DNA from: Acidimicrobiales bacterium
Lineage (GTDB): Bacteria > Actinomycetota > Acidimicrobiia > Acidimicrobiales > RAAP-2
Direction of reading: 5' to 3'
Length of the DNA: 45,592 nucleotides
Assembly: GCA_017883135.1 (NCBI GenBank)
Contig: JADGOE010000017.1
Span: forward strand, 1-45,592
The translations under genes and the position numbers were made by a program. Every line of letters begins with the position of its first letter. Position 1 is the first letter of the stretch. Below the pieces are notes generated by a model that worked only from the letters and a program-made list of their open reading frames with translations, searched no databases and had not been told where the DNA came from. Shown here piece by piece: positions 1-9,293 of this stretch.

Positions 1-265
1 TCGGCGCCGACTCGATGAGGGTCTGGTCGACGCCACTGGCACCCGGGTACGCGTCTCCCACCGCGAAGCACGACTCGCCACCGACACAGGAGACGCCGTG
101 CAACTCGGCAAAGTTGTTACCGGGGAAGGTGACGGCCGGATTGGCCGGAGATTGCAAGGCCCAGCCGGTCCCGTTCCACGCCTCTGACTCGGTCACGTAG
201 TTGCTGGTGCCGCCGATGTACGAGAAGCCCACCGCCACACACGAGGTCACACCCGTCAATGGTTC
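1..265 (-). pseudogene. Fragment of a Cys/Trp-repeat protein in the frame next to the protease; runs off the window
   Basis: Read on the minus strand one frame away from the protease, this stretch is open to position 1. It gives LTGVTSCVAVGFS, then EAWNGTGWALQSP, then ELHGVSCVGGESCFAVGDAY. This is the repeat found in large secreted actinobacterial proteins: a Cys pair with AVG, followed by a Trp-N-G-T-x-W strand. About one and a half copies are visible and the frame continues beyond the window edge. It has no start of its own; upstream it merges with the protease frame at about 250-265. Either a frameshift or deletion fused two genes, or the assembly is chimeric here. The identification of the repeat is from pattern recognition only. 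Confidence 0.5.
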
Positions 266-1028
266 GCAATGCTGAGACGATGCCTGTGGAAACGCTTCCG
301 CCGAGATCAAAAGGTGCACCGATGACGACGACCGAGTCGCCAACAGAAGGCTGCGAGGAGGAGATTGTCAAAGTGGGGAATGACTGGCTCGTTGTGATCT
401 GAGCAAGATCTGCCCCTTGAGCCACCGTACTTATGGTCGCCGGATATGTCGCGCTCCCTTGACTGAGCATGACATTCCTGCCGCCGTTGTCCCATTCGGT
501 TGCTACGACGTGAAAATTCGTTATGAGTTCTGAAGTCCCGCCTGCAGATTGAATGACCCAAGCTGTACCTTGATCTTGGTCTGTGGTCGTGATGGTAAAC
601 ACTGAAGCGCCGACCGTCTTTGCGATCACTGCCGGATCGGGGGTCGCGTTGACCTTCGCGTTGAGAATACCGAGGCGATTCGCCAGGCCATTCACCGCCT
701 CTGTCTCATTGTGCAATTGGCCAGCAAGCTGGTGAATGGATTGCGAGTCCTGCATCCTCACTTGATTCAGCTGCGCGCGTTGCGAACGCGTTTGAAGGAC
801 GAGGGCGACCAACAGTGCCACCACGATTGCTCCAACGATCGCGCTCGTAACAACGAAGATCGACGTGCGATCTTTCGTAATGGGGCGGTCCTCAACCACC
901 CGTGGTGCCTGCACCGCATCGTCATTCAATTGGTCGATCGCAGAAGAATGTTGAACGATCTCAGCGGACCGATCGTGGTCTGGACAAACTCCATTGAGCA
1001 ACTGCCTGCCACACTCCGTGCAGAACAC
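117..1028 (-). CDS. Zinc-ribbon, membrane-anchored trypsin-like protease, frameshifted before the catalytic serine
   Basis: The open frame encodes 303 residues from a GTG start. An N-terminal Cys-pair (CTEC near residue 3, a further Cys near 15) looks like a short zinc ribbon. One membrane segment follows at about residues 56-80, then a short coiled linker and a chymotrypsin-fold domain. The His motif (TNFHVVA) and a likely Asp (GADLAQI) are visible, ending in GIVSALRTID, the strand that normally precedes the GNSGGP serine motif. That motif is absent: after about position 262 this frame reads into Arg/Gly-rich nonsense, while the next frame carries a clear repeat domain. I infer a broken protease, or a chimeric junction, rather than an active enzyme. 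Base composition is visibly less GC-rich than the genes from 1615 onward. Confidence 0.6.
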   Translation of the reverse strand: MFCTECGRQLLNGVCPDHDRSAEIVQHSSAIDQLNDDAVQAPRVVEDRPITKDRTSIFVVTSAIVGAIVVALLVALVLQTRSQRAQLNQVRMQDSQSIHQLAGQLHNETEAVNGLANRLGILNAKVNATPDPAVIAKTVGASVFTITTTDQDQGTAWVIQSAGGTSELITNFHVVATEWDNGGRNVMLSQGSATYPATISTVAQGADLAQITTSQSFPTLTISSSQPSVGDSVVVIGAPFDLGGSVSTGIVSALRTIDGCDLVCGGGLLVHRRHQQLRDRVRGVERDRLGLAISGQSGRHLPR

Positions 1029-1125
1029 GTATCCCTACCTCGCCTGACTTCGATGCCCGCATTTACTCATCTCTGCAAGCAACGTCGCGAAGGTTAACAG
1101 CCGTGGTTCCTTCTAGGAGCGTGGG

Positions 1126-1533
1126 TCAGAACCCACAATTGACGGAGTAGGCCTCTGACTCGCGATTCGCCGGTGGATCGGCAAGAGTTCTGGGCATGGC
1201 CACCGACCCCGTTGCTGAGGCGTTCTTCGAGGTCGAGGGGATGGATCCTCGTGAACGGCTGACCCACTCCGCGTCGCCCTTGGTGATCAGCTTCCCAATC
1301 CGCTCGGTGCAGTTCATGTTGCAGGTGGAATATCGGATGTCGTGCCTGGCGTCAAGAACTGGGACTGGCGAGAAATGGCCTGTCCGCAACTGTCCGCGGG
1401 AGGTCGAAAAGCTGTGCGAAACGTCACCAATCCTTGAACACTGGAACCCCAGGTCAGCCCACGTTTCCGCTGGCAGGGGAATGGTCCTCTGGCACCCTAC
1501 ACAGGTGGGGACCGCCTGCCCGGGGATCCTCAC
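1126..1533 (-). CDS. Weak hypothetical ORF in a gene-poor stretch
   Basis: The interval 1029-1614 has no recognisable gene. The longest minus-strand frame (135 residues from a GTG) contains a CVGC pair and the segment NMNCTERIGKLITKGDAEWV, but no domain I recognise. Overlapping plus-strand frames are equally long, so coding potential is not convincing. A 6-bp perfect hairpin lies just past its stop at 1121-1136. It could be a degraded gene at the edge of the damaged region that begins at position 1. Listed so the gap is accounted for. Confidence 0.2.
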   Translation of the reverse strand: MRIPGQAVPTCVGCQRTIPLPAETWADLGFQCSRIGDVSHSFSTSRGQLRTGHFSPVPVLDARHDIRYSTCNMNCTERIGKLITKGDAEWVSRSRGSIPSTSKNASATGSVAMPRTLADPPANRESEAYSVNCGF

Positions 1534-1614
1534 ACCTCACATCAGGTCGCGAACGGTTCGCCGTCCGCTCGGGACACTGCCGGCCACACCGACCTCTCGA
1601 GCCGGCCCGGCCGG

Positions 1615-4600
1615 TCAGGCCGCCATGCCGACAATCGGCCTGTTTAGGGTCAGTGCACCGGTCGACCCGTAGAACCCCGCGTCGCCGAAGGAGAAGATGC
1701 CACCGTCAGAGGCGACCAGCCAGTAGCCGAGCCCGCTCAACGAGGACGCCATTCCCACCACCGGCTTGTTGAGGGTGAGCCCACCGGTCGACCCGTGGAA
1801 CGCGGCGTCGCCGAAGGCGAAGATGCCGCCGTCGGAGGCGACCAGCCAGTAGCCGTGGCCGGTCGCCGATGCAGCCATGCCCGTCACCGGCCTGTTGAGG
1901 GTGAGTGCGCCGGTCGAACCGTAGAAGTTGGCGTCGCCGAAGGAGAAGATGCCGCCGTCGGAGGCGACCAGCCAGTAGCCGTGCCCGGTCGGCGATGCGG
2001 CCATGCCGACGATGGGCCTGTTGAGGGTGAGTGCGCCGGTCGAACCGTAGAAGTTGGCGTCGCCGAAGGAGAAGATGCCGCCGTCGGAGGCGACCAGCCA
2101 GTAGCCCTGGCCGGTCGGTGTCGAGGCCATGCCAACCACCGGTTTGTTGAGGGTGAGCCCACCGGTCGACCCGTGGAACCCGGCATTGCCGAACGAGAAG
2201 ATGCCGCCGTCTGCGGCGACCAGCCAGTAGCCGCCGTCATCGGGGGTAGAGGCCATGCCCACCACCGGGCTGTTCAGCGCCAGTGCACCGGTCGACCCGT
2301 GGAACCCGGCATTGCCGAACGAGAAGATGCCGCCGTCGGAGGCGACCAGCCAGTAGCCGGGCAGCGCATACGTGTAGCGGTCCGCTGCCACCAGCGGGCT
2401 GGTCCCGTCGGGGCCCTGGACGACGACATCTACCGTCGCACCGCCGGACGGACCCGGTGGCACCGTGGCCACCAACGAGGTGTCCGACGTCACAGTGAAC
2501 GACGCTGCGGTGGATCCGAACCTCACCGAGGTGGCACCGGAGAAGTCCGATCCGTACACGGTGACCGTTCCGCCACCGCCGGTGGGACCCTTGCCGGGCG
2601 ATACCCCACTGATCTGGGGGGAGACGAACGTGTACTGGGCTGCCGGGACGCTGGCACTGGTCCCCGCGGCAGAACCCATCGTGGTGACGGTGACCGCGAC
2701 ACGCTGAGCGGAGCCAACATCAGGGGTGATCGCGCTGACCGTAGTGGCGGTGTGGCCGATGACCGCCGCCGGCGCACCTCCGAAGTGCACCGTAGGCGTC
2801 GACGAACCAAATCCGCTGCCGCTGATCACCACGGTCCGACCACCGACGGCCGGGCCGGAACTCGAGCTGAGACCGGTGACCGCCGGGCAGCCGGATCCCG
2901 AGCTCGAACCCGACAGCGTGGACAGCAGGGCGGCGCCCCGTGGGGTACCCCACCCCGAGGCAAGGTCGTAGTGGGCGGTCGCCGGGTAGACGGGGGACGG
3001 GGCGCCTGGATGGCGCAAATCGTTGTTGCCGGTGGTGATGTCGTTGAACGGCGGGGAGCCGCCCGCACCTGCTGCGTAGAGCTTTGGGTTGAGGAATCCG
3101 ACCGGCACCGCACATCCCTGATTGATCACCGTGGTGAGTGCCGCCCACAACGGTGCCGCGGTGCTGGTCCCACCGATGGGCACCCAACCCCCGGCGAAGT
3201 AGATGATGTCACCGTGCTGGGGATCCGACGAGGCCGAGATGTCCGGCACCTCTCTTCCCGGAGCGGCGGGCTGCCAACTCGGTGCGGCGAAGTCGGCCGA
3301 AACACCGCCGCCACCGGCACCGCGACCCACACCGCCATTCCAGACGGTTTCGGTCGGAGGGGACGACGATATGCCGGTGAGCGACGTACCGCCGACACCG
3401 GTCACGCCAGGCTGGTCCGCCGGGTCGTCGACGGTATAGGGCTGTGCGGGGTTCCAGACCTGCTGGCCGTAACAGTCGGTCGAGCCGGCATCACCTGACG
3501 CCGCCAGAACGGTCTGGCCCTGCGCAGCCGCCTGGGCGAACAGCGTGGTCTCCGCCTGCTGTGTCGGCGCGTCCATGCCCGGCTCGCACAGGCCCCAACT
3601 GGAGGTGAGCACTTTTGCGGAGTCGTCCCCGACCATTCTGGCGTAGGTGTCGATCGGCCCGGTCCCACCGTTGTTCGGGCCGGAGTAGACGACGATCGAC
3701 GACGAGGGCGCCAGGCCGGCCACCGCTTCGATGTCCAGGGCCGCTTCGCCCTGCTGTCCACCCACCGGGCCACCGTCGACGGCCACCGTCGCGACCGGAA
3801 CGTTCACCCCGTAGCAGGACTCGTAGGTCTGGACGTCGCTCGCGGTGAAGGGCTCCAGCTCGTAGATCCCGACGGTCTGCCCGGCGCCGACCCGGTTCTG
3901 GCCGTACAACGTGTCGAACCCGTAGGCCGAGGCCAGCTGGTCCGCGGTCCAGCTGCCGTAGGTCGAGGCCGCACCCGAGGCCGCGGCACACGCGGTGGGC
4001 CCGATGTGGGCGACCGCACCAGCATGCGTCTCGACACCGCCTGCAGCGGGAGCGCCTGTGGCCGGCACCGGACTCATCTGCAACTGTGGATGCGCCTTGG
4101 CCACCGTCGAGAGACCGATCACCCCGCCGATGTCGTGGACCAAGGCGGCCGGCACCCGGGGCTCGGCGGTTCCCACCCGGGCCACCCGACCGCCGGGCAG
4201 CCTGGCATTCACCAAGGGCACGGCGAAGGCTGCTTCCATCTGCGCGACGTTCCCCGACACCGGAATCAACAACCCGTCGGACGAAGTGGCGCCCACCCGG
4301 AGGCCCGTCGAGGCCAACCACTGCCGTGTCGCGGTGACGGCGGCCGCCGTCGGCCCGAACCTGGCCCCGAACTGTCCGGCTGCCAGGTAGTGGCCGTAGA
4401 ACGCAGAGCCCGGCGTGGACACCGCCGCCACGAACGCGTCCACCGCACCCGGATCGGGTGGCTTCAAGGAGACGTCACCGCTGACCTCGGTGGTGGCATC
4501 CGCCGGTCCGATCACCTGCGCGCCGGAGGTGAGCCCCTGCACCGTGCCGGGCAGTCGCAACCCCCCTGTTGGTGTGACTGCCCGACCCGAAGCCGCAACC

Positions 4601-4773
4601 GTTCCGGCCACCGCGACACCACCGCCACCAACCAGCCCGTTCGTCGCCGCACCCACCAGCACTACGGAGACCAGGACCGTGATGGCCCTCGATGCCGGCC
4701 GGCCGGTCGGTCGCCGGGAGCGGCCGAGGTCTGCGGCAACGGGGTCGCCGGTGCCTGCTCGGGAGCTCAACAT
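1615..4773 (-). CDS. Secreted S53 (sedolisin/kumamolisin-type) protease with two IPT/TIG domains and six C-terminal repeats
   Basis: A pre-pro-serine-carboxyl protease of 1052 residues. A hydrophobic signal segment lies at about 30-57 and an activation-domain-like propeptide follows to about 240. In the S53 domain (about 265-620) the catalytic Glu and Asp sit at about 343 and 347 (GEAALDIE) and the Ser at about 537 (GGTSTAAP). The calcium-site region (NDITTGNN and SGWGTP) is present. Two IPT/TIG Ig-like domains (about 630-717 and 718-805) follow, then six tandem 42-residue repeats of the type GYWLVASDGGIFSFG. I prefer the start at 4773 because GGGGGAG lies upstream at suitable spacing; an in-frame ATG at 4791 overlaps the rarA stop as TGATG. 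Likely an exported acid-type endopeptidase with a surface-binding tail. Confidence 0.88.
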   Translation of the reverse strand: MLSSRAGTGDPVAADLGRSRRPTGRPASRAITVLVSVVLVGAATNGLVGGGGVAVAGTVAASGRAVTPTGGLRLPGTVQGLTSGAQVIGPADATTEVSGDVSLKPPDPGAVDAFVAAVSTPGSAFYGHYLAAGQFGARFGPTAAAVTATRQWLASTGLRVGATSSDGLLIPVSGNVAQMEAAFAVPLVNARLPGGRVARVGTAEPRVPAALVHDIGGVIGLSTVAKAHPQLQMSPVPATGAPAAGGVETHAGAVAHIGPTACAAASGAASTYGSWTADQLASAYGFDTLYGQNRVGAGQTVGIYELEPFTASDVQTYESCYGVNVPVATVAVDGGPVGGQQGEAALDIEAVAGLAPSSSIVVYSGPNNGGTGPIDTYARMVGDDSAKVLTSSWGLCEPGMDAPTQQAETTLFAQAAAQGQTVLAASGDAGSTDCYGQQVWNPAQPYTVDDPADQPGVTGVGGTSLTGISSSPPTETVWNGGVGRGAGGGGVSADFAAPSWQPAAPGREVPDISASSDPQHGDIIYFAGGWVPIGGTSTAAPLWAALTTVINQGCAVPVGFLNPKLYAAGAGGSPPFNDITTGNNDLRHPGAPSPVYPATAHYDLASGWGTPRGAALLSTLSGSSSGSGCPAVTGLSSSSGPAVGGRTVVISGSGFGSSTPTVHFGGAPAAVIGHTATTVSAITPDVGSAQRVAVTVTTMGSAAGTSASVPAAQYTFVSPQISGVSPGKGPTGGGGTVTVYGSDFSGATSVRFGSTAASFTVTSDTSLVATVPPGPSGGATVDVVVQGPDGTSPLVAADRYTYALPGYWLVASDGGIFSFGNAGFHGSTGALALNSPVVGMASTPDDGGYWLVAADGGIFSFGNAGFHGSTGGLTLNKPVVGMASTPTGQGYWLVASDGGIFSFGDANFYGSTGALTLNRPIVGMAASPTGHGYWLVASDGGIFSFGDANFYGSTGALTLNRPVTGMAASATGHGYWLVASDGGIFAFGDAAFHGSTGGLTLNKPVVGMASSLSGLGYWLVASDGGIFSFGDAGFYGSTGALTLNRPIVGMAA
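1618..2370 (-). repeat. Six 126-bp in-frame tandem repeats (GYWLVASDGGIFSFG family)
   Basis: Six consecutive 42-residue units form the C-terminus of the S53 protease. Each has the pattern GYWLVASDGG, IFSFG(D/N)A, F(H/Y)GSTG, then LTLN(K/R)P and VGMA. The DNA units are nearly identical, especially the third and fourth, which suggests recent duplication or gene conversion. I associate this repeat with secreted proteins of Acidimicrobiia. It probably forms a beta-rich binding or stalk domain; the function is not known to me. Confidence 0.85.
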
Positions 4774-4790
4774 CTTCCCAGTCTCCCCCA

Positions 4791-6152
4791 TCACCGTGTC
4801 GAAGCCGTATCGGCGCCGGATCCGGCAGCGTCCTCGGGCCCCCCACCTGTGTCGCCGTCCCGAGGAACGCCCTCGCGCAAGCGACGAAGGCGCTCGGCCA
4901 CCACCGCCTCGTGCCCCCGATCGCTGGGCTCGTAGTAGCGATTGCCGGCCAGCTCGGCGGGTCGATACTGCTGGTCCGCCCAGCCATCGAGCTGGTCGTG
5001 CGGGTAGACGTACCCCTCGCCATGGCCGATGGACGCCGCACTCCGGTAGTGCGCGTCCCGAAGGTGGGCGGGCACGTCGCCCCGCGGCCCCTCGCGCACG
5101 TCGCGCTGGGCCAGGCTCAGGGCCACAGTGACCCGGTTCGACTTGGGAGCACAAGCCAGGTGGACCACGGCCTGGGCCAGGTTGAGCTGGGCCTCCGGCA
5201 GGCCGACGAACTCGACGGCACGTGCCGCGGCGTCGGCCACCACCAGGGCCAAGGGGTCGGCCTCCCCGACGTCCTCGCTGGCCAGAATGACCAGCCGGCG
5301 GGCGATGAACCGAGCGTCCTCGCCTGCTTCGAGCATCCGGGCGAGCCAGTAGAGGCCGGCATCGGGGTCGGAGCCGCGGACCGACTTGATGAATGCGCTG
5401 ACCTGGTCGTAGTGGTCCTCGTCGCCGTAGTGCTGCAGGCGCGTGTGCCGGGCGCGCTCGACGTCTTCGAGGGTCACCTGCCGCGGGCCGGCGAGGGCAA
5501 GCGCTACCTCCAAGGTGGTCAGTGCCGCGCGGGCGTCGCCGTCGGCCAGTCCGACCAGGGCGCTGACGGCCTCGGGCTCCGCAACGGCTTCCTCGGCCGC
5601 CAGGCCGCGGTCGACCACCTCCTTCAGCTCCTCGGCGGAAAGGGGCTCCAGCCGCCACAGCGTCGATCGGGACAGCAGGGGGGCGTTGACCTCGAAGAAC
5701 GGGTTCTCGGTAGTGGCACCGATGAGGACCAACAGTCCTTCTTCCACCGACGGGAGCAGGGCGTCCTGCTGGGACCGGTTGAAACGGTGCACCTCGTCGA
5801 GGAAGAGGATCGTCCCCCGGCCCTGCTCCCCGAGCAGGCGGCGGGCGCCTTCGACCACCTCCCGGACGTCCTTCACCCCGGCGGTGACCGCTGACATCGG
5901 CACGAACCGTTTGGCTGTGGCTGCGGCCACCACCGTGGCCAGGGTCGTCTTGCCGGTTCCGGGGGGTCCCCACAGGATGGCCGAGGTGAGCCGGTCGGAT
6001 TCGATCAGGGCACGCAAGGGGGCCCCCGGGCCCACCAGGTGGTGCTGTCCGATGATCTCGTCGAGCGTGTGGGGGCGAAGCCGCGCCGCCAGCGGGGCCC
6101 GGGTGGACAAGCGCTCTCGAGCCGCTCCCGAGAAGAGGTCGTCGCCGGCCAC
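4791..6152 (-). CDS. rarA: Replication-associated recombination protein RarA (MgsA) AAA+ ATPase
   Basis: 453 residues from a GTG. A Walker A motif (GPPGTGKTT) lies at about 62-70 and a Walker B (ILFLDEVHRF) at about 114-123. Sensor 1 (LIGATTENPFFE) and the arginine-finger region (LLSRSTLW) follow. The C-terminal clamp-loader-like tetramerisation region includes SDVRGSDPDAGLYW-type residues and the family motif SAASIGHGEGYVYPHD. RarA acts at stalled replication forks and is related to the clamp loader and RuvB. Its gene follows aspS by 10 bases, and its TGA shares one base with a possible ATG of the S53 protease gene. Length is normal for the family. Confidence 0.95.
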   Translation of the reverse strand: MAGDDLFSGAARERLSTRAPLAARLRPHTLDEIIGQHHLVGPGAPLRALIESDRLTSAILWGPPGTGKTTLATVVAAATAKRFVPMSAVTAGVKDVREVVEGARRLLGEQGRGTILFLDEVHRFNRSQQDALLPSVEEGLLVLIGATTENPFFEVNAPLLSRSTLWRLEPLSAEELKEVVDRGLAAEEAVAEPEAVSALVGLADGDARAALTTLEVALALAGPRQVTLEDVERARHTRLQHYGDEDHYDQVSAFIKSVRGSDPDAGLYWLARMLEAGEDARFIARRLVILASEDVGEADPLALVVADAAARAVEFVGLPEAQLNLAQAVVHLACAPKSNRVTVALSLAQRDVREGPRGDVPAHLRDAHYRSAASIGHGEGYVYPHDQLDGWADQQYRPAELAGNRYYEPSDRGHEAVVAERLRRLREGVPRDGDTGGGPEDAAGSGADTASTR

Positions 6153-6162
6153 GGGGCTCCGC

Positions 6163-7949
<1,787 letters not shown>

Positions 7950-7953
<4 letters not shown>

Positions 7954-9287
7954 GGGTGGTCCTTTCGGGGGTGAGGCGCGACCACGTTTCCCGAGGGGTC
8001 GGGCGGGTCGAGGGTGGTGCCGCCGAGGGAGGCACGCACCGCGTCCGCCACACCGTCGATCGGCACGCTGCGCTGGTCACCGGCGCCCCGCAGGGACCGG
8101 AGGGACACCGTACCTGCTGCGACCTCATCGGGTCCCACGATCAGCACCATCAGCGCACCGGACCGGTCCGCTGCCTTCAGCTGGGCCTTCATCGATCGGT
8201 TGTCATAGGCCCGGTCGGCCCGCAGGCCAGCCCGATGGAGCGCGGCGGTGATGTCCCGGGCCGCCTCACCACCGACGACATCCACCACGAAGGCGTCGAG
8301 GGGGACCGGGTCCACAGGGAACACCCCTTCGGCGTCGCAGGCCAGCAGGAGCCGCTCGATGCCGATGCCGATGCCGATGCCCGGGGTGGGCGGGCCTCCG
8401 AGCATCTCCACCAGCCGGTCGTAACGGCCTCCCCCGCCGATGCCGTTCTGGGCGGAGACCAGCGCGGCGGATGCGAACTCGAAGGTGGTTCGGGTGTAGT
8501 AGTCGAACCCCCGGACCAGTCGGTGGTCCAGTTGGTAGGGCACGCCCATCGCGTCGAGGCCTTGGCGGACCCTGTCGAAGTGGGCACGGCACGGTTCGCA
8601 CAGGTGGTCGGCCAGGCCCGGGGCGTCCGCCGTGGCGGCCCGGCACTCGTCGCGCTTGCAGTCCAGGGCCCGGAGGGGATTGGCCTCCAGGCGCCCGCGG
8701 TGCTCGGCGCACAGCTGATCGCTCCGCTCCTCCAGATGGGCCCGCAGGAGGTCGAGGTAGCCCGGTCGGCAGACGTCGTCGCCCATCGAGTTGATCCGCA
8801 GGCCGAACGCGGTCAGGCCGAGCGACCGGAAGATGCCGTCGGCAATGGAGATCACCTCGACGTCGAGGTCCGGGTCGCTCGGCCCGAGGGCCTCGAGGCC
8901 CAGTTGGTGGTGCTGGCGGTAGCGACCGGCCTGAGGGCGCTCGTAGCGGAAGGCCGGCGTCGCGTACCACGCCTTCCACGGCAGCGGCGGCCGGCGCTGT
9001 ACGAAGGCCCGGACCATCGGGGCTGTTCCCTCGGGTCGGAGGGCAAGGGTGCGGCCGCCACGGTCCTCGAACTCGTACATCTCCTTGCCCACCACGTCAC
9101 TGCCCTCGCCGATGCCGCGCCGGAACACCTTGACGTCCTCGAAGATCGGGGTGTGGGCCAGGCCGTAACCGGCACGCTCGACGTGTGCGGCGAAAAGAGC
9201 CAGCAGGGACTCCCACCGGGTCGATTCCGGCCACAGCACGTCATGGGTGCCACTCGGGGCGCGCGCCGCCATCGTTTTGTCGGACAC
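7950..9287 (-). CDS. hisS: Histidyl-tRNA synthetase (class II)
   Basis: 445 residues from a GTG (an ATG five codons in is an alternative). Class II motif 2 is visible in ALRPEGTAPMVRAF. The histidine-binding segments are RYRQHHQLGLEALG and RGFDYYTRTTFEF. GGGGRYDRL and the motif-3 region GIGIGIERLLLA follow, then a C-terminal anticodon-binding domain. The Cys cluster LDCKRDECR...LCEPCRAHF is the insertion common in bacterial HisRS. The gene starts 6 bases after the rsh stop and overlaps aspS by 4, so rsh-hisS-aspS-rarA is probably one transcript. Confidence 0.96.
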
Positions 9288-9293
9288 CTGAGC

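Noticed and set aside
1121-1136. GTGGGT-CAGA-ACCCAC hairpin as a tRNA T-arm or terminator
   Set aside because: The loop is too short for a T-loop, no acceptor or anticodon stems can be formed around it, and there is no T-run.
1618-2370. Regular repeats that could be mistaken for a CRISPR array
   Set aside because: The repeat period is 126 bases with no unique spacers, and the repeats are in frame within a protease gene.
1795-3498. A 567-codon plus-strand frame with a regular VAEGEDAAVGGDQPVA-type repeat
   Set aside because: It is the antisense image of the protease repeats; no start signal or independent support.
1615-5973. A single open frame of 1452 codons on the minus strand
   Set aside because: The part upstream of 4791 overlaps rarA in another frame and is Arg/Gly/Pro nonsense; only the S53 protease part is family-like.
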